Origin: Mugil cephalus
Taxonomy: Eukaryota > Chordata > Actinopteri > Mugiliformes > Mugilidae
DNA length: 64,000 nucleotides
Assembly (NCBI RefSeq): GCF_022458985.1
Contig: NC_061773.1
Span: 20,990,001-21,054,000, forward strand
Reading direction: 5' to 3'
Positions 31,201 to 46,689 of the stretch are shown one piece after another. Position numbers and translations under genes: made by a program. Position 1 is the first letter of the stretch, and the number at the start of each line of letters is the position of its first letter. The notes beneath the pieces are model-generated. The model saw nothing but the letters and a program-made list of their open reading frames with translations, ran no database searches and was not told the DNA's origin.

Positions 31201-33750
31201 AATTAACCAGTGCTCTGGTTACCTCTTGGGAGCAATCTTACAATGGTTGTGAGAGATAAGTGACCCACAATCAAATATCACATCAAATGCATCACAGTCT
31301 TTATCTTTCCAGATAAATAATTTTTCAGACTTAATAATTACGCTACATATAGCCTGAAAACACATTGTGGACTTTACCTGAGTCAGAAACATCGGCGCAC
31401 ACTAGAAATGTCAGAATTTTCCAACTACAATACATTTATGAAAAAGCATTTTCACTGTCAGAAGGCTAACGGTATTTATTTAACACCTGCTTCCTGAAAC
31501 CTCTGGCAACTGTTCATTAATTTTACCTGAAAAAATGTCATTATTGTTGTTTTGGGATAGCTAGAGTCATTGTTTCTGAGGGTAGTGACAGTGCTGCTGG
31601 TACATTTTATTTGCTGTAAGTGTAGTGGAGTGTGAAGGTCGATGGCTCTAGAAGGTTTAACTCAGTATTAACTCCAGGGATATGCTCCTGCAAGGCTGTT
31701 GTCTTAACCTGAATGAAAATAAGACTTTTTGTGCTTTGAGTTAGCCTTATGTGTTGGCCACCATTAGCAGATGTAGCTAATAATAGCTGAAATGAGTTGT
31801 GTAGCTATCATAGCATGAACCTGCAACATACACAATAGCTAGAAAACCCAACATTGGGTTTGAGCTAAACTTATGCTAGTTTTATCTAGCTAACAGTTTC
31901 ATATTTGGCACTCAACATAGGAGTTTAAGCTAGCACAATTTTCATTTATATGCTAACGCTACATGCTAATGCTTATTTGATTGTATTTTTTTCCAGTTTC
32001 TGTATAGCTGGTGTTGGGAGGCAGTGACATGTTATTCCAGTTGATGGCACACTGCTGGTGTATATATTGAATGACGATAAATAACACGTTTCTGGTTGTT
32101 GCTGGCTTAGCAGCTGTGGCTTAAAGTTTATACAAATTCATCTGCTTGCAATGTATCAGGAAATGTCTGGTCTTTGAATTTGAACAAACTATCCTGAACA
32201 TGCAAATACCTAAAAGAAGTAGATCATTTCTGGGCCTAAAATGAACACTGACATTCACTTGGATAAAGGGCACGACTACTTTCACAGGGGGAAAGGGAGT
32301 TGGCTGAATTTAAACACAGTAACTTGTATTTTCTTTTATGGATGTGGATTGGCTGGGCTTATGACCAAATATGAGTGATAACTTTGCAAACTCTGCGAAA
32401 CATCAAGGCCGACAGCCAGAATTGAGTTTGGCTTATGTCTTGTAGCTATTCATTTTCTGAATCTCTAAATAACAACCAAAGACAGTTCAGAATATTGTCC
32501 AGCTTCTTGCTCAGTGTTGTCTGGTCGACTGACGCTTTTTCTTCATAGCTCCCTTCGTTAATGCCCTGTTCGCTTTTGATATCTGTACACTTATACCAGC
32601 TGCATGAAACCTAATATTGGTGATGTGTGACAAAATGATACTGAAGCTGGTATAGGTGTAGCTTTAACACATACACAGAGTTACGTCCACATGTGGGGTC
32701 TATATAATGGTATGCATTTTGTTTCTGAAATGAAGGGGTTTGTTTTAATTATGTAACGTTACGTGATGAAGCTAATTTGATGTAACAGCAGCAGATAGCG
32801 TCTTCTCGGTGCTAATAAATTCATGTTAATGCAGACTTAATATGCTGTGTTTTAATTTTACTGGAAAGCAATGGGTGCTGCCAAGTAAAACAAGGTCCAA
32901 AAGGCTAGCTAAGCAAATTAACAGGGCATAGCCCGTTAAGTCAGTAATTAAATAAACAGCAGGCAGCAAATTCCCTAATCCGCAAAGACACACTATCCTG
33001 TTGGGAACAGCTGTCGCTCAGTGTTGTTTCGCAAAGATATGTCTTCAGGATAAAATTCACAACCATTCTATCTTTATTTCCTTTAATATATATATATATC
33101 CAGCTTAATACGGAAATATTTGACTATCTGATTATCCTCATAACCAAATGAATTATGACTTAGATATAACAAACAACAACAACAACCAGTCCTTTATTGA
33201 CTCCAGTAACTATCTCACATCATCAAGATCGTCCTCACAGATCCATTAATATATTACCTGCCAGTACATGCTATAATTGTAGCATGTACTGGCTGAATTT
33301 CTGATTAATTAACTGTTTCTTATGTTCCCTTTAGGCTCAACACACTGTAACAGACCTCCTTCAAATACTAGGGTGTATCACACGGTACCTTACACCATTA
33401 ACGCCTTCCTCTGCATATATTTGTGATCTGGAATGTGTTTTTCTGTGTTTAAACCTTGATTAAAAGTGTACACCTGCATAGGTGATATCTAAGTTAAGTT
33501 TTTGACATTTGTATTAATTACACCTGAATGTATTCTTTTTTGTTTTACTCCTCTGAGTTTAGGTCGTGCTGCAGGGCATTCATTTAGTTAAATAGGACAA
33601 ACCAATTCCATTAACTGTCCCATCCATCCGTAAGTGTTTTTCCGTTTGGATCTCTCACGTCCGCTAAATCAGGATGTGTCACACTTGGTACTTTGCCCTT
33701 TCAATAAGACTGTGACGTGAGCTTCAGGCTCAAGGGAGTGGCGAAAAATA
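31201..33750. other. Intergenic upstream of LWS
   Basis: AT-rich with many GCTAG/TTAGC words and a short TA run near 33089-33100. A 20-bp match to the LWS 5' leader is at 33353-33372 (separate entry). A second internal echo is seen: AGGGTGTATCACACGG at 33370 and AGGATGTGTCACACTTGG at 33671. No gene recognised. Confidence 0.45.
33353..33375 (+). repeat. Copy of the LWS 5' leader
   Basis: GACCTCCTTCAAATACTAGG at 33353-33372 is identical to 34477-34496, the 20 bases immediately before the LWS start codon. Here it is followed by GTG where the gene has ATG, and the downstream sequence does not encode opsin. Confidence 0.6.
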
Positions 33751-33756
33751 CCATGT

Positions 33757-33800
33757 TCTAAAGTGAACTGTCTTTCCGGAGGGATTAGAGGTGTCTTACT
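33757..33800. promoter_or_regulatory. Candidate LWS control element B (proximal)
   Basis: CTAAAGTGAACTGTCTTTCC then GGAGGGATTAGAGG. It matches the first 30-35 bp of elements A and C with few changes and lies about 730 bp before the LWS start. Confidence 0.5.
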
Positions 33801-34354
33801 TCTATCACATGTCTACTTGTGCAGGTGACACTATTAGAGTGCAGTGGCTCTCCGCTTGTCCGCTAAAGCTATTTTGGAACTGGGCTGTCCTCTTATGCTA
33901 ACTAGGATACGCACGTATGCCGATTAGCGCCACGATATGAAATTAAGCTTCTGTGCACAATTCTCTTTCAAGAGTTTCTTTTAATTCCCAAATTAACTTG
34001 ATATCTTGATATCTTCTAATGGCTGCACTGTTTTCAGATTTAAAATCGCTCTTTTCTGCATCCAGTAACAAAGTAAACATTTGTTGTGCTTGAATGCTCG
34101 ACAAAGATAAGCATAAGCATTTCTACACTGGTATAGATTTAAGACAACACTGGCTATCAAAGACCTCAGTGAAAGAAAATGCAAATTTTACATTAATGTG
34201 TTAGTTAACGGTCGTGCAGCTAATCCTCATTTTAAAACAAGTGGACATAAATCCGCTTTCAGGCAAGATTATTCTGCCGTTTTGTGTTTTAATCTTGTTA
34301 TCTGATAGCTTTAATTACAGGTCCAAGTAGGTTTGTTGCTTGCCAAGTGGCTGT

Positions 34355-34496
34355 AATTTAATTGTGAACTAATCCTATCAGAGGCCCCTGCAGAATGAGT
34401 ATAAAAGATGGAGTCAAATGTGTGCAAACCAGTCACCCAAGGAGGCTCCAAGTAACAAGAAAGCCAGACAACTGAGGACCTCCTTCAAATACTAGG
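34355..34496 (+). promoter_or_regulatory. LWS core promoter and leader
   Basis: TATAAA at 34400-34405, 92 bp before the ATG. A canonical OTX/CRX-type CTAATCC lies at 34369-34375, about 30 bp upstream of the TATA box. Confidence 0.65.
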
Positions 34497-36344
<1,848 letters not shown>

Positions 36345-37900
36345 ACCACCATGTTCTCAATGTTGGAAAAAATATTTTGATTTGTACAGCATATATTTAT
36401 TGTTTGATTTCTTTCTTTTTTGTTAGTGATTATAGCTGTCTGGCAAATGGAAAAAATACAAAAAATACATATACAATGAATGAATCATTATATCACGAGT
36501 CTTGTTTTTCAAATGCATTAAAAAAATATTGAGCATATTTTCTCTTTTGGTGATTATTATGACTGCCGGTGCAGAGATTGTTTGATAGACTTGAACATTT
36601 TCCTTAACAGTGGTGTTAATTTAAGCATTTAGAAACATCCAAGAGTCCAAGATTAGTTATTGACTTTATTATCTTATTGTATGTTATCCAAATTTAATAA
36701 GTGTCTGCTGGAGACAGAGAGGCCGATATTAGTCTGGAATATATCTGGAATATATTTTAAAGCCTGACAACCCATTCGTCTTTGTTTAGAACACTACATC
36801 AAATGTAATTTTTTCTGAAAGCCAATTTGACAAGTAAGAGATACTCAACTTCTTTGATCTAACGGCTTGATCTTTAGCAACAGCAGCATACAACACAACA
36901 ACACACAGTCAAAAAATGTTGAAGAGCTAAAGATAGAGCGTATATTGAATTTTAAACTACTAGGTGAACAAAATAATTGTCACATTGCTCCATGTGTGGG
37001 AGGTGTGTGAGAGTGTATGCTGAAAAAACAAAAAAAAAATTGTGGTCGGGTTATAATCACCACCATTTTTCAGTTCTTTATTTCTATCAGTCAACCTATT
37101 ATTACTGATCCTCAATCTATAACTTACAAACTGGATTTAACATTTTTAGATAGTGAGATTTAATCCAGGCTGGAAAGTCACTATAATCTGTGGTAGACAC
37201 TTGTGCATCGTTCACTGCTTCATGGACTTTGTCTTGAGGTAAAAGCACACACCACTGTCACAAAAGGTTCAGACACATGTAAACCACTTGCTCTTCAAAG
37301 TGTAAATTTTATTTCTTCACACGTGCTCGTCTTGGTCTTGGAGTGTGTAGTTTGCAGTCAGGGGCATAATCCCTGTGTGCCAATAATGAACTTTTTTCAA
37401 ACATCAAGAATCAATCAATCCAGAATCACATCGAAGTTGAGCCGAGTCAGGCCGATAAAATCCCAGGTCGATTGCCAGGTCTTTCCACCGGGGGTTTTTC
37501 GTTCAATGTGAAAGGGGCTTAAGTTAAAGGTGAGTGTGTGCGTGGCTGGAAGTGCATGTGTGAGAATTCTGTAGGGGGATAGGATGTGAAGAAGAAGTTG
37601 CCCCTGAGGCCATGTCCACATGAATGTGATTTTTAGGTGAAACAGCATAAGTCTTGCACGATTCTGCCGACTGTCACGATGGCTCTGGATTCTTTGATGA
37701 CTGGAACCTCACCTTTTTTAACAAATACGGAGTGGTTTCTTTTTTTTCATTCGTGTAGACGAACATGATGATCTCTGAGTAAACTGAGTCCAGATATGGT
37801 AGATGGCAGCCCACAATCCCCTGTGTTGTCATCACCACCCGGGATAAGTCCTTCCTGTCCTGTGCAGCTCCCGTTCCACATTGTCACACTGAGACGCTTT
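36345..37900. other. LWS 3' flank
   Basis: AT-rich; a probable 3' UTR with ATTAAA-like signals around 36510-36530. No gene recognised up to the LINE fragment. Confidence 0.45.
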
Positions 37901-37904
37901 CAGT

Positions 37905-38510
37905 CGTGGTCCTGTAAAAGTATGCAAGCAACTGAGTAGAGAGTTCAGTTCGCTTCAACTTCCTGAGGAAGAAGAGCTGATGCTGGGGCTTATTCACCAG
38001 TCAAGGACAAGTAAATGTGGATGCCCAGGAACTCTTTAATTTGTCCACATGCCCTACTCCCTCCCCATGTATGCGGAGAGGCACGTGTTCAGTTTCCCTG
38101 GACCTCCTGTAATCCACTATGACCTCCTTGGTCTTGCTGACGTACCGGATTAAGTTATTCACGGAACACCACTGTCAGACCCACCATGGTGGAGTCATCC
38201 GCAAACTTCTCAGTCATGTTTGTGCTGCGGATGGCAGAGCAGTCATGAGTGAAGAGGGTGAAGAGGGCAGGGCTGAGCACACAACCTTACGGCATGCCAG
38301 TGTTGAGGATCAGCGAGGCAGATGTGGACTCCCCTAACCTCACCACCAGTAACAGTCATTGATCCAGAAGCAGAGCGCTGATGCCTTTCCACACGATACG
38401 TGGATTGTTATCACTGAAGTGCTCCTCAGCGCGTTGCTTGTACCTGTGTTTTTCCAGCTGGATGCTGTTTCAGTTCTTTCCGGGCCCTGCTGTAAGTCAG
38501 CATGACTGTC
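37905..38510 (-). mobile_element. LINE reverse-transcriptase fragment
   Basis: Read on the minus strand, this carries an RT catalytic segment, KFADDSTMVG at about 38180-38207, preceded by GCVLSPALFTLFTHDCSAI-like sequence, and followed by EVIVDYR- and LNTCLSA-like pieces. The frame is broken in places. It is a typical teleost non-LTR element fragment lying between LWS and gnl3l. Confidence 0.65.
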
Positions 38511-38583
38511 ATAGAGACATAATGAATTCAAAACAAGCAGAATACCAGAGTCAAGTGGTGAAGATTGATTTAGAATCACCTCT

Positions 38584-39040
38584 ACATTTTCAAGATTCAA
38601 GATTCAAAGATTCAGAGTTCCACCCAAACGTCTAACAATATAAAGAAAAGTCTTGGAAATGGAATATACAAAGATACATATCATACAAAATATATAACAA
38701 CTAGTGCAAATGTCAATGTACAAATGAGAGTACAAACAATGAACTGCAATGAAAACAGAAACTGAAAAAGTGAAAAAGTGCATTGTATGGCATGAGGCAG
38801 TCCATGATTTTACTACTTGATTTACATGTCAAACATAAAAATATGTAAATATAATAAAGACCCCTCCCTAAACTAGAGTGCATCAAAGTACTTATTTGCA
38901 TTCAAGCACATGGGGAAAAAGGAAAGTTAGATCTATGCACTTCCTCATGAAAAGTCAATAGAGCGTTTAACAGTTTTGTCAAACAGTTTTCTGTGAGCAA
39001 AGCACAAGATTAAACCATTACCCCAGCTTTGTTGAATCTA
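38584..39040. other. Intergenic with simple TCAAGATTC tail
   Basis: A short TTTCAAGATTCAAGATTCAA run at 38588-38610 looks like a LINE-tail microsatellite. Nothing further was recognised. Confidence 0.35.
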
Positions 39041-39049
39041 ATCTGCCTT

Positions 39050-39260
39050 CTCCTCAAGTGAACTGTCATCCTGGAGAGATTAAAGGAATACGGAGCAAAC
39101 ATGACTGATGCAAACGCGTTAATCAATCTCTTGGAGGCGTTCCTCTAATCTGATTTGGTGTGTTTGAGAAATCCTCACCTGCATTAACACTGGCTATGAC
39201 AGCGGAGAGGCAGAAACTGTTCTTAGAGCTGGTACCATCAAGAGAATCATCTACCGACGC
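39050..39260. promoter_or_regulatory. Candidate LWS control element C (downstream copy of A)
   Basis: CTCAAGTGAACTGTCATCCT then GGAGAGATTAAAGGAATACGG, TTAATCAATCTCTTGGAGGC, CTCTAATCTGATTTGG and CACCTGCATT follow in the same order as in element A at 30950. It lies 2.7 kb 3' of LWS and 1.5 kb 5' of gnl3l. Confidence 0.55.
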
Positions 39261-39439
39261 AGGCAAGTTTGTTGGAAATATCTAAATACTGACTGCCTAA
39301 TGCAAAGTCTACCATAGACCTATAACTTTCACCACGTATTTGTGAATTGCCTTTGAGGTTCTTCAATTGAATAAGTCAGAATGAAAACAAAAGTCCGGAC
39401 AATGGCAGTGGCACGAACTATTAACCAGAACAGGTAAGT

Positions 39440-39720
39440 GAGTGAAGTTCCTAATGTCAACCACTCTGGCTCCAGTGAACTCTAAACAGGCGTCACACTG
39501 CACTCGTCTGCCAGAGAACAATGTCAAACACCTGCTCACCCAAATTTCACAGCCTTATAAAGCTTTACATAACCAACACTTTCTTGACTACAGTACTATT
39601 ATTATGTATTGTAATTCATTCTTTGCACAGATATCTGAGAGAAACACCATTTCATTCTGTCAGTCTTACAATTGTATGCCAGAATGACAGTAAAGCTTGA
39701 TTTAATTTGATTTGATGTAC
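39440..39720 (+). mobile_element. LINE 3' UTR tail
   Basis: The segment ends ATGACAGTAAAGCTTGATTT AATTTGATTTGATG, the usual repeat-tailed 3' end of a teleost LINE, preceded by AGAGAAACACCATTTCATTC. Confidence 0.5.
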
Positions 39721-40564
39721 AGTAAATAAATATTTATAGAGCCATTTATGCCAGGCTAAAGGCCCATTCTTTGGAGACATATGAAATAATTTTAGTGTTT
39801 TTTTTGTTTGTTTTTTGTCCAAAAATTCAAAGTTAGAAAATGTTTTGAGGCAGCCCCATGGCCTAAAGTTGCTGAAATAACATGAAATTTAAAAGTGTCA
39901 GGATAATCATGGACTTTACAAAAATCACGTCATGTCTTCCCACATTCAAGTTTCTGTACACCTGTTTTATCGGACCATTGATAACTCAAGCATTGCGGAA
40001 AGTAAAAACCGTTTTGGAGCTCAATATTATTTATACTCAATATTTTTTAGTGCTGAAAATGTTTTTATGACATTGTGCCAGTGTGCACTGCACGAAGAAG
40101 CTATAGGCCTCATCATTACAAAGCCCGCAGTTTATTTGTTGTGCAATTATTCAGTGTTAATGAGAACCAAAGGATACCGTTTTCTAAAATGGAGCCATAT
40201 TTCATTTGGCTCTTTTGGCTTTTTCAAGCTTATTCAAAAGTAAATGACAGGATCAGCACATAAAACTTAGTGCTGTACTAAATACGCAGTCCTAGTTTGC
40301 AGTTAATGAATTCTACTCACGTTGGTTTTGAAGTCCAAATCGACATCAGAGAGATATAAAATAAATTAATAATAATAATTAATTCATTTATATGAGACTC
40401 AGTCCAGAGCCTCAGTCTTTAAACACGGATTGTGTTTGTGCGCCGATGTGTCAAAAAAGGCTTTTACGTTGACATGTAACCGGAAGTTGTTCGAGGCGTC
40501 GTGGAGTGCGCATGTCCGCCTTCCTGTCGCACACGTGAAGACAGACCAGATCCAACCTGGAGAC
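39721..40564. other. Intergenic and gnl3l promoter region
   Basis: The left part is AT-rich and unrecognised. The last 150 bp are GC-richer and run into the gnl3l 5' UTR. No TATA box is evident near 40450-40560. Confidence 0.4.
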
Positions 40565-43500
40565 ATGTCCAAAGCCAGTGCGTACACATTACCGTCGAGT
40601 AATTGTTTTTAACTCGGTTAACAACTACTTGTGACTGGTTTTGAACGGACTTGTTTGTCGTGTTTTTCATTTTGCAGAACAGAAACGGGCCAAACGTCTC
40701 GGCTTCGCTGGGAAGTTTAAGGTGAGCGCTACCCGGCTACTGTTATGCGTGGCTAACTTTAAGTGCTGAAGTAACGGGTCAACAGCACAATCAGCTGGCA
40801 CTGGTGACTTGACAGGGTTATGGCAGCGGCTCTAACTATCACTGCAGGATGTAAACCATTATTTGCTGTGATGTGTCTCAGAAGACAACGTTAATAGATG
40901 TTAACATAGTGTTAGTTGCACTTACTGGTACGTTTGTCAGATGAGACCCTGTGATGATAATGTCCCCTCAAGTACCACACTAAGGGGCACATTTATCTTT
41001 AGCAGAGCTGCTGTTAATACCTCCACATAACCAAACAACTACGTGACAGCGCTGTCAAACCCCTAGGAGAAAATTACATTAGTGTCTGAGTGCATAGACT
41101 TAGATTCACTTTAATCATGCACAAGGGAAATTTCTAACACAGTAGCTAATCACAGTAGCTTAACTGAAAGATAGTTTTTGTGTGCGCAAGGGCCTCTTCA
41201 CATTTTGATATCTTCTGGCTATAAAATGCAGTTTGGTACATGTGTCTTTAATATGTCTGCAAATGAACAAGTTCTTCTGCAAATGTATTGAAGATCCATC
41301 TTATGATTAAATAAGTTGGATCTTCAATGCATGTTCATTTCTATTGTTTGCTTCGTGAAGCAGTCAAACTTCTTATTCTTTTTCACAGTGATGTGATGTG
41401 TTCATATATCAAATATTTAGCCTCGCAGCTAATATTAATTTATTCTACAGACTCAAGACGGACGGAAGGGCGATGCTTCAGGGCGGACAAAGACCACAGA
41501 ACAGTCAGGCGCAAAGCATGACCACAGAAAACCGGAGGAAGTTCGGAGGCAAAGGGTAACTCCGAAAAAGCCTCAAAAGTCCATACAGTGCTTGTGATAA
41601 ACTGTGCTTGAGGCAAACTAACCTCTCAGCTCACTCCTTTCCTAATTAGCTTCAGGACCTCCAGGAAAAGCAGAAGTTGTCGAGAGAGCGAGAGCTGATG
41701 AAGAGGAGGAATTTGCAAAGCTTCCAGAATGACATCCTACAGCGGCAAAGAGAGTTTGAGCAGAAGGTATGCATGAGCTCACTCAGGCCTTCAGGTAGGA
41801 TTACTGTGAACTTCCCATTTTGCTGTTGTCGTCAATTCTCTTTTCTTCTTTGTGACCACAGGAGGCAGAGATGCAGGGTTTGGAGAAGCATGTTAACTTT
41901 GAAAACGAAAATTCAAGAAAGGCATATTACAGAGAATTTAAAAAGGTACATAACTACTCTTATCAGGGCCATACATCATACATCTGTTGACTTTTGTGAT
42001 ATTTTTTTCTGGCTGAGAAACAAACTATTAAACACAAACGATTATTTTTTTAAGGTTGTGGAGGCTTCAGATGTGATTTTGGAGGTTTTGGATGCACGTG
42101 ACCCTCTCGGCTGCAGATGTCCTCAGGTGGAGCAGGCAGTGATTCAGAGTGGAACGAACAAGAAGATAGTGTTAGTCCTGAATAAAATAGGTAAGAAAGC
42201 TAGTTAAATTGAGGCTATAAAATTTGAAAATTGAAATGTTAGAAATCTAAAATGTTCACGGATGGGGTTTATTTCTTCTTACAGATTTGGTGTCAAAGGA
42301 AATTGTTGAAAAGTGGATAAAATATCTTCGTAATGAGTTTCCCACGGTGGCTTTCAAAGCATCTACTCAGCAACAAGCTAAGAACTTGGTAAGACATCTA
42401 TATTTTAATCAAATTAAAATGCAAATTAAATGTGTTAAAGTGTCAGTTTGATGCATTCAATATGAACACTATTTTATTTCTTGCAGAAACGCAGTAATGT
42501 ACCAGTGACACAAGCCACCACAGAGCTTCTCAGCAGCAGCGCTTGCATTGGAGCAGACTGCTTGATGAAGCTGCTTGGCAACTACTGCCGCAACCTAGAT
42601 ATAAAGACAGCCATCACTGTAGGTGTTGTAGGTAAGCAGTAAACGCCTAAATGTCTGCACTAACCATGTAGCAGGAAGTTGGTAATGCAGAAGCTGCAGC
42701 TACAGTAGGAGCACAACCACTTCACTGAAATCTTTTGCATAAAATATGAGTACATTTAGCTGTATTCATGGCCTAAACATTTTGTCTCATTCATGCTGGA
42801 AAGTTGTCCGATTTGAAATAATTTGACCTGCTGCTCTAGGTTTTCCTAATGTGGGGAAGAGTAGTTTGATCAACAGTCTGAAACGGGCACGAGCGTGTAG
42901 TGTTGGAGCCACTCCTGGCGTCACCAAGTAAGTGAAGATTCTCAGTCACAGGCTGTCTAACACAAAGTCAGTTGGATGTGTGTTTTCTTGAAAGGTGTTG
43001 CACTGTGAGACTAACTTAAGGTAGTTGACAAGTAAACATTTTAGAAGAACAATGTTGTCCATGTCAAATAATTATAGCTCACTGTTATGTAGCTTAATCT
43101 GCACTTGATCCAGAAACTCAAATATTTAGAGGCATAGTCATGCATCTTCAAGTCCAGTTGTCTTTGTTTTAGATACATCATGCATTTTTACATTGATCCT
43201 CTACTTCTATACTTGTTTTCCTCCTTGCTTTGCTCAAAGGGGCTCCCAAAGTCCTTTGCAGTGTTATTTTCATTGTCATAGACGAACTGTTATTATTTCC
43301 ATTATTTTAAATGTTTAATGTTTGAATGTTGTGGCTGATTGGTGTATTTAATATTCAACATTGTAACTACCAAATGTCTACACATTTTCATATTAGATAA
43401 GTTGGTACTGGAGATGTCTGAAGGTGAATCTAGCCATGTCTCGCTAATTGTTATTCTTCTTTTTTAAAATTTTTTATTTCAGGTGTCTTCAAGAGGTGCA

Positions 43501-46213
43501 TTTGGATAAACACATTAAACTCCTGGATTGTCCCGGTATTGTCATGGCAACATCAACGACAGATGCAGCAATGATTCTTCGTAACTGTGTGAAAATTGAA
43601 CAGCTTGTCGATCCCATGCCCCCTGTTGAAGCCATCCTTCGACGATGCAACAGGGCACAGGTATGTCATGTCGCCTCTCAGACGATTTGTATATTGAATT
43701 ATTTATTTATTTATTTATTTATCCTTCAGGATAACTTAAGTATCTATCTGCCACTTGCTCTCTGGAATACACAGATCATGGAGCACTATGGCGTTGCAGA
43801 CTTTCAGACAGCTCAGGAGTTCTTGGCTTTGCTCGCTCGGCGTCAAGGCAAACTGAGGAAGGGAGGACTGCCCGACACAGATAAAGCAGCCAAGAGTGTA
43901 TTAATGGACTGGACAGGGTGGGTAAAACTTATCAAAGCTTAAAAAATAAACCAGCCAACCAGTGTTTAACAGGTGTTTTATTTCACAATGTTGTGTCGTT
44001 TAGGGGAAGGATCAGCTACTTCACACACCCTCCAGAGACACACACTCTGCCCACTCACGTCAGCGCTGAGATCGTTACAGAGATGGGTAAAGCCTTTGAC
44101 TGGGATGAGCTGGAAAAAGGAAATCAGGAGGTTCTTGCAGGTAAAGACAACCTAAATCTTAAGCTGTGGAGATTGAAAATGCATTTCTTTCAACGGCTGG
44201 AATGTAAAAGCAGGAAAATGTATCATGTAGTGTGATATACAGTATATCCTCATGATATTGGTGTTATATTTTGAGTGCATGATGCTGTGACTTAATTTTA
44301 GGGATCTTGCTCACACCAGCGTCCCTGTTATGAAGTGTATACCAGTTTTGATCATATTTGGGACATGACACTTAGATTAGATTCAGCTTGGTCACTGCAG
44401 ATACTATGACGACATACACAACGAAATTCTGGTTGGCATCTAACACAAAGACCTGGTTGTGAGTGTGCCTGTTAAATTCTAGTATCATGTTCAATGATTA
44501 TTGCATACTGTGTAAGTGGGTAACAGCAAAAAAACCAAACAAAAAACAAGCAAACATGACATTGGTTTAAAATATCTGAGATAGTTGTTGATTTGACTTT
44601 TTCTGTGGTCTTTGACTACTGTTGTATTGTGTCCATGACTGTGGTGCCCTAAGCAAGCACCTAACTCCTAATTTGCTCCATTTGCTGAACAAATGGAAAA
44701 TGCAGAGATGGAATCTCTCTTAATAAGGGAAGGGAACAATTTGTTTTATTTATTATTTAGTGTTTAATTCAATCCAGTTTAACAGCATCACAAAGTGCTT
44801 CCTTCAAATGTTCAGACAGTTGAATGATCGCCTTTCTTTTGCTGTTCCAACATAAACTGATGATTTTGTTATATTAGAGTGGATTTACACTAGTGGAAGC
44901 GGAAAGTGAATGAATGCACTAAATCATAGGGCAATTTGTCTGGATTGGCTGTGTGAAACGTAGCACTAACATTTCTGTAATGGCTCAGAGCGATGTCTGG
45001 CCATATAGTTTGTAGTGTTGTAATGTTATAAATTTCTTTTCTACTGCCACCGGACTTGTTCAACTTGTCACACTGTGTCCTTGTGACTACAGCCTTTTAT
45101 GTTGTTTCCACTATCTAAACTGACAAGAGATACATCTCAGTTTCCTTATCATTACCACCAGTATTTGTGTTTGTCACGTCACCTGGCAAAATGTTTTTAA
45201 AAGAATCATTTAACAGATTATATCTGCACCTCATTTACTTTCACTGAGAAAAACAGTAGATTTCTAAGATCACTATCAAGATTAAATGACTTGTGTTCTT
45301 CAAACATTTAAGAGAAGCAGGAACATTTAAAAAAACGTTTGGCTCTTTACTGTGTTTCAGAGTCATCTTGTCCTGACATCCAAATGGGATTCTGCATGGA
45401 AACCGCAGGAATGACACAAGGTGACCAGACTGAGTCAAACTGCGACCTGGAAATTGAAGGGGAGTCAGTGCAAGAGTTGACATTTAAAGATGCAACTGAA
45501 TCTATGGAGGATGATCAGGATCCAGAGGTGAGAGACAGCGCTGTCCTTCGTGTTTACGTGGACTGTTGCCAAGTGCAACGTATTCAACTCACTCTTTACA
45601 TCTGAAAAATCTGTTTTGCTCAAACTAGTTTGGACCAATGACAGTGGAGATAAAATCACAGAAGAAGAACGACTTGCCTGCGAATGAAGCTGCATCCAGG
45701 GCTCCAGATTTGAAGGATATCTTGAATGTAGATCCTCTACAGCAGGGCCAGGCACTACTGGCTGCCAGGAAGAAGAGGAAGAAGCAACAGAAAAGAGCTG
45801 GTTTGTATAACCATTGGTGCCGGTCTGATTGTGTAAATCATTTAGTTTGGAGTGTGTTCAGGATTTGAGATCTGAACACTGACTAATAACAAAAAAACTT
45901 TTACCCCAGGTTAGACCAGTTCAAAGTCACTGCATTTGTACAACAGTAAGGTTAGAAGAACAAATTAGTTTTGAAGTCCAACTAAATCTTGAGGCAGCTT
46001 AATTTAGATACTCTGCTCCATGGTTATCAGGGTTACTGAACTGTCAGGCAAATAGTCTGCTCTTGTGTGAAAAAGAACAAACAGGCTTGTTTTTTTTCCT
46101 GACATTGTTAATCACACACATGAAACTGATGTACTTTTCCTGTTCTTTTCTCTGCAGACAAAATTGCCACCAAGCTCTCTGACACACTGACATCTGCAAT
46201 GGATTTCTTTTGA
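40565..46213 (+). CDS. gnl3l: Guanine nucleotide binding protein-like 3-like, nucleolar GTPase
   Basis: Nucleolar/nuclear GTPase of the nucleostemin family, involved in pre-rRNA processing and proliferation control. Exons 40565-40577, 40678-40721, 41451-41555, 41650-41766, 41862-41945, 42055-42190, 42285-42388, 42487-42631, 42840-42927, 43483-43660, 43775-43917, 44004-44140, 45361-45527, 45629-45800, 46158-46213: 1689 bp, 562 aa. Circularly permuted GTPase motifs in order: NKID (about 164-167), then GFPNVGKSS (250-258), PGVTK, DCPG (294-297). Lysine/arginine-rich N-terminus ([14 protein letters not shown]), coiled stretch about 50-110, and a C-terminal [20 protein letters not shown] block typical of GNL3L. 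The first coding exon holds only 13 bases. Exon 4 has two in-frame AG acceptors 6 bp apart (41650 or 41656). AATAAA at 46225-46230 and 46253-46258. Confidence 0.95.
43699..43722. repeat. TTTA microsatellite in gnl3l intron
   Basis: Six or so TTTA/ATTT units just upstream of gnl3l exon 11. Confidence 0.8.
44141..45360 (+). other. gnl3l intron 12 with LINE tail
   Basis: A 1.2-kb intron. At 44371-44460 an AGATTAGATTCAGCTTGGTC start and ACAACGAAATTCTGGTTGGC indicate a LINE 3' tail in minus orientation. The rest was not recognised. Confidence 0.5.
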
Positions 46214-46403
46214 CAGCTGATTAAAATAAAAGTTTGAAGGGGTTCAAAGGAAAATAAACGAGTGCTTTGTCTTTATTTGATGATGTTTTGTCATTAATGG
46301 TATTTGTATAGGTGACATAAATGTGGTATCACAGCCAACTGGGCTTTTGAGGCCAGTGGATCTTTACTTTTCTTTCTAAAAACTATACAGTATATAGTTA
46401 ACA

Positions 46404-46434
46404 GGATGGATGCATGGATGGATGGATGGATGGA
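46404..46434. repeat. GGAT microsatellite
   Basis: Imperfect (GGAT)n with one GCAT interruption, between gnl3l and tfe3. Confidence 0.85.
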
Positions 46435-46689
46435 CAGGCACACACACACAAAAAAAAACATTTCATATTGTTGTGGTGGTTATGGCGGAGGTATTTTTTT
46501 AATAAAAATATTAAAACCATCACAAACCTTTTGTTTGACATTCAGCTGTAGGGCTATTGATTTTTTTTTTTAACTTTACGTAAATGTGAGATTTTCTTTC
46601 ATTACACTGTTTTCCATTGAATTACTACAGTACGAACCGACTGTAATGAATAAGTTTGAGTTTGAAACTCACGTCTCTTCAAAGCTGTC

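Noticed and set aside
28433-34396. Small opsin-like or other coding genes between SWS2B and LWS
   Set aside because: Open frames here are short, AT-rich or repeat-derived, without splice-compatible opsin motifs.
36345-40564. A second LWS gene or pseudogene downstream of LWS
   Set aside because: No opsin exon, even decayed, was recognised there; only the diverged control-type element C at 39050 and LINE fragments.
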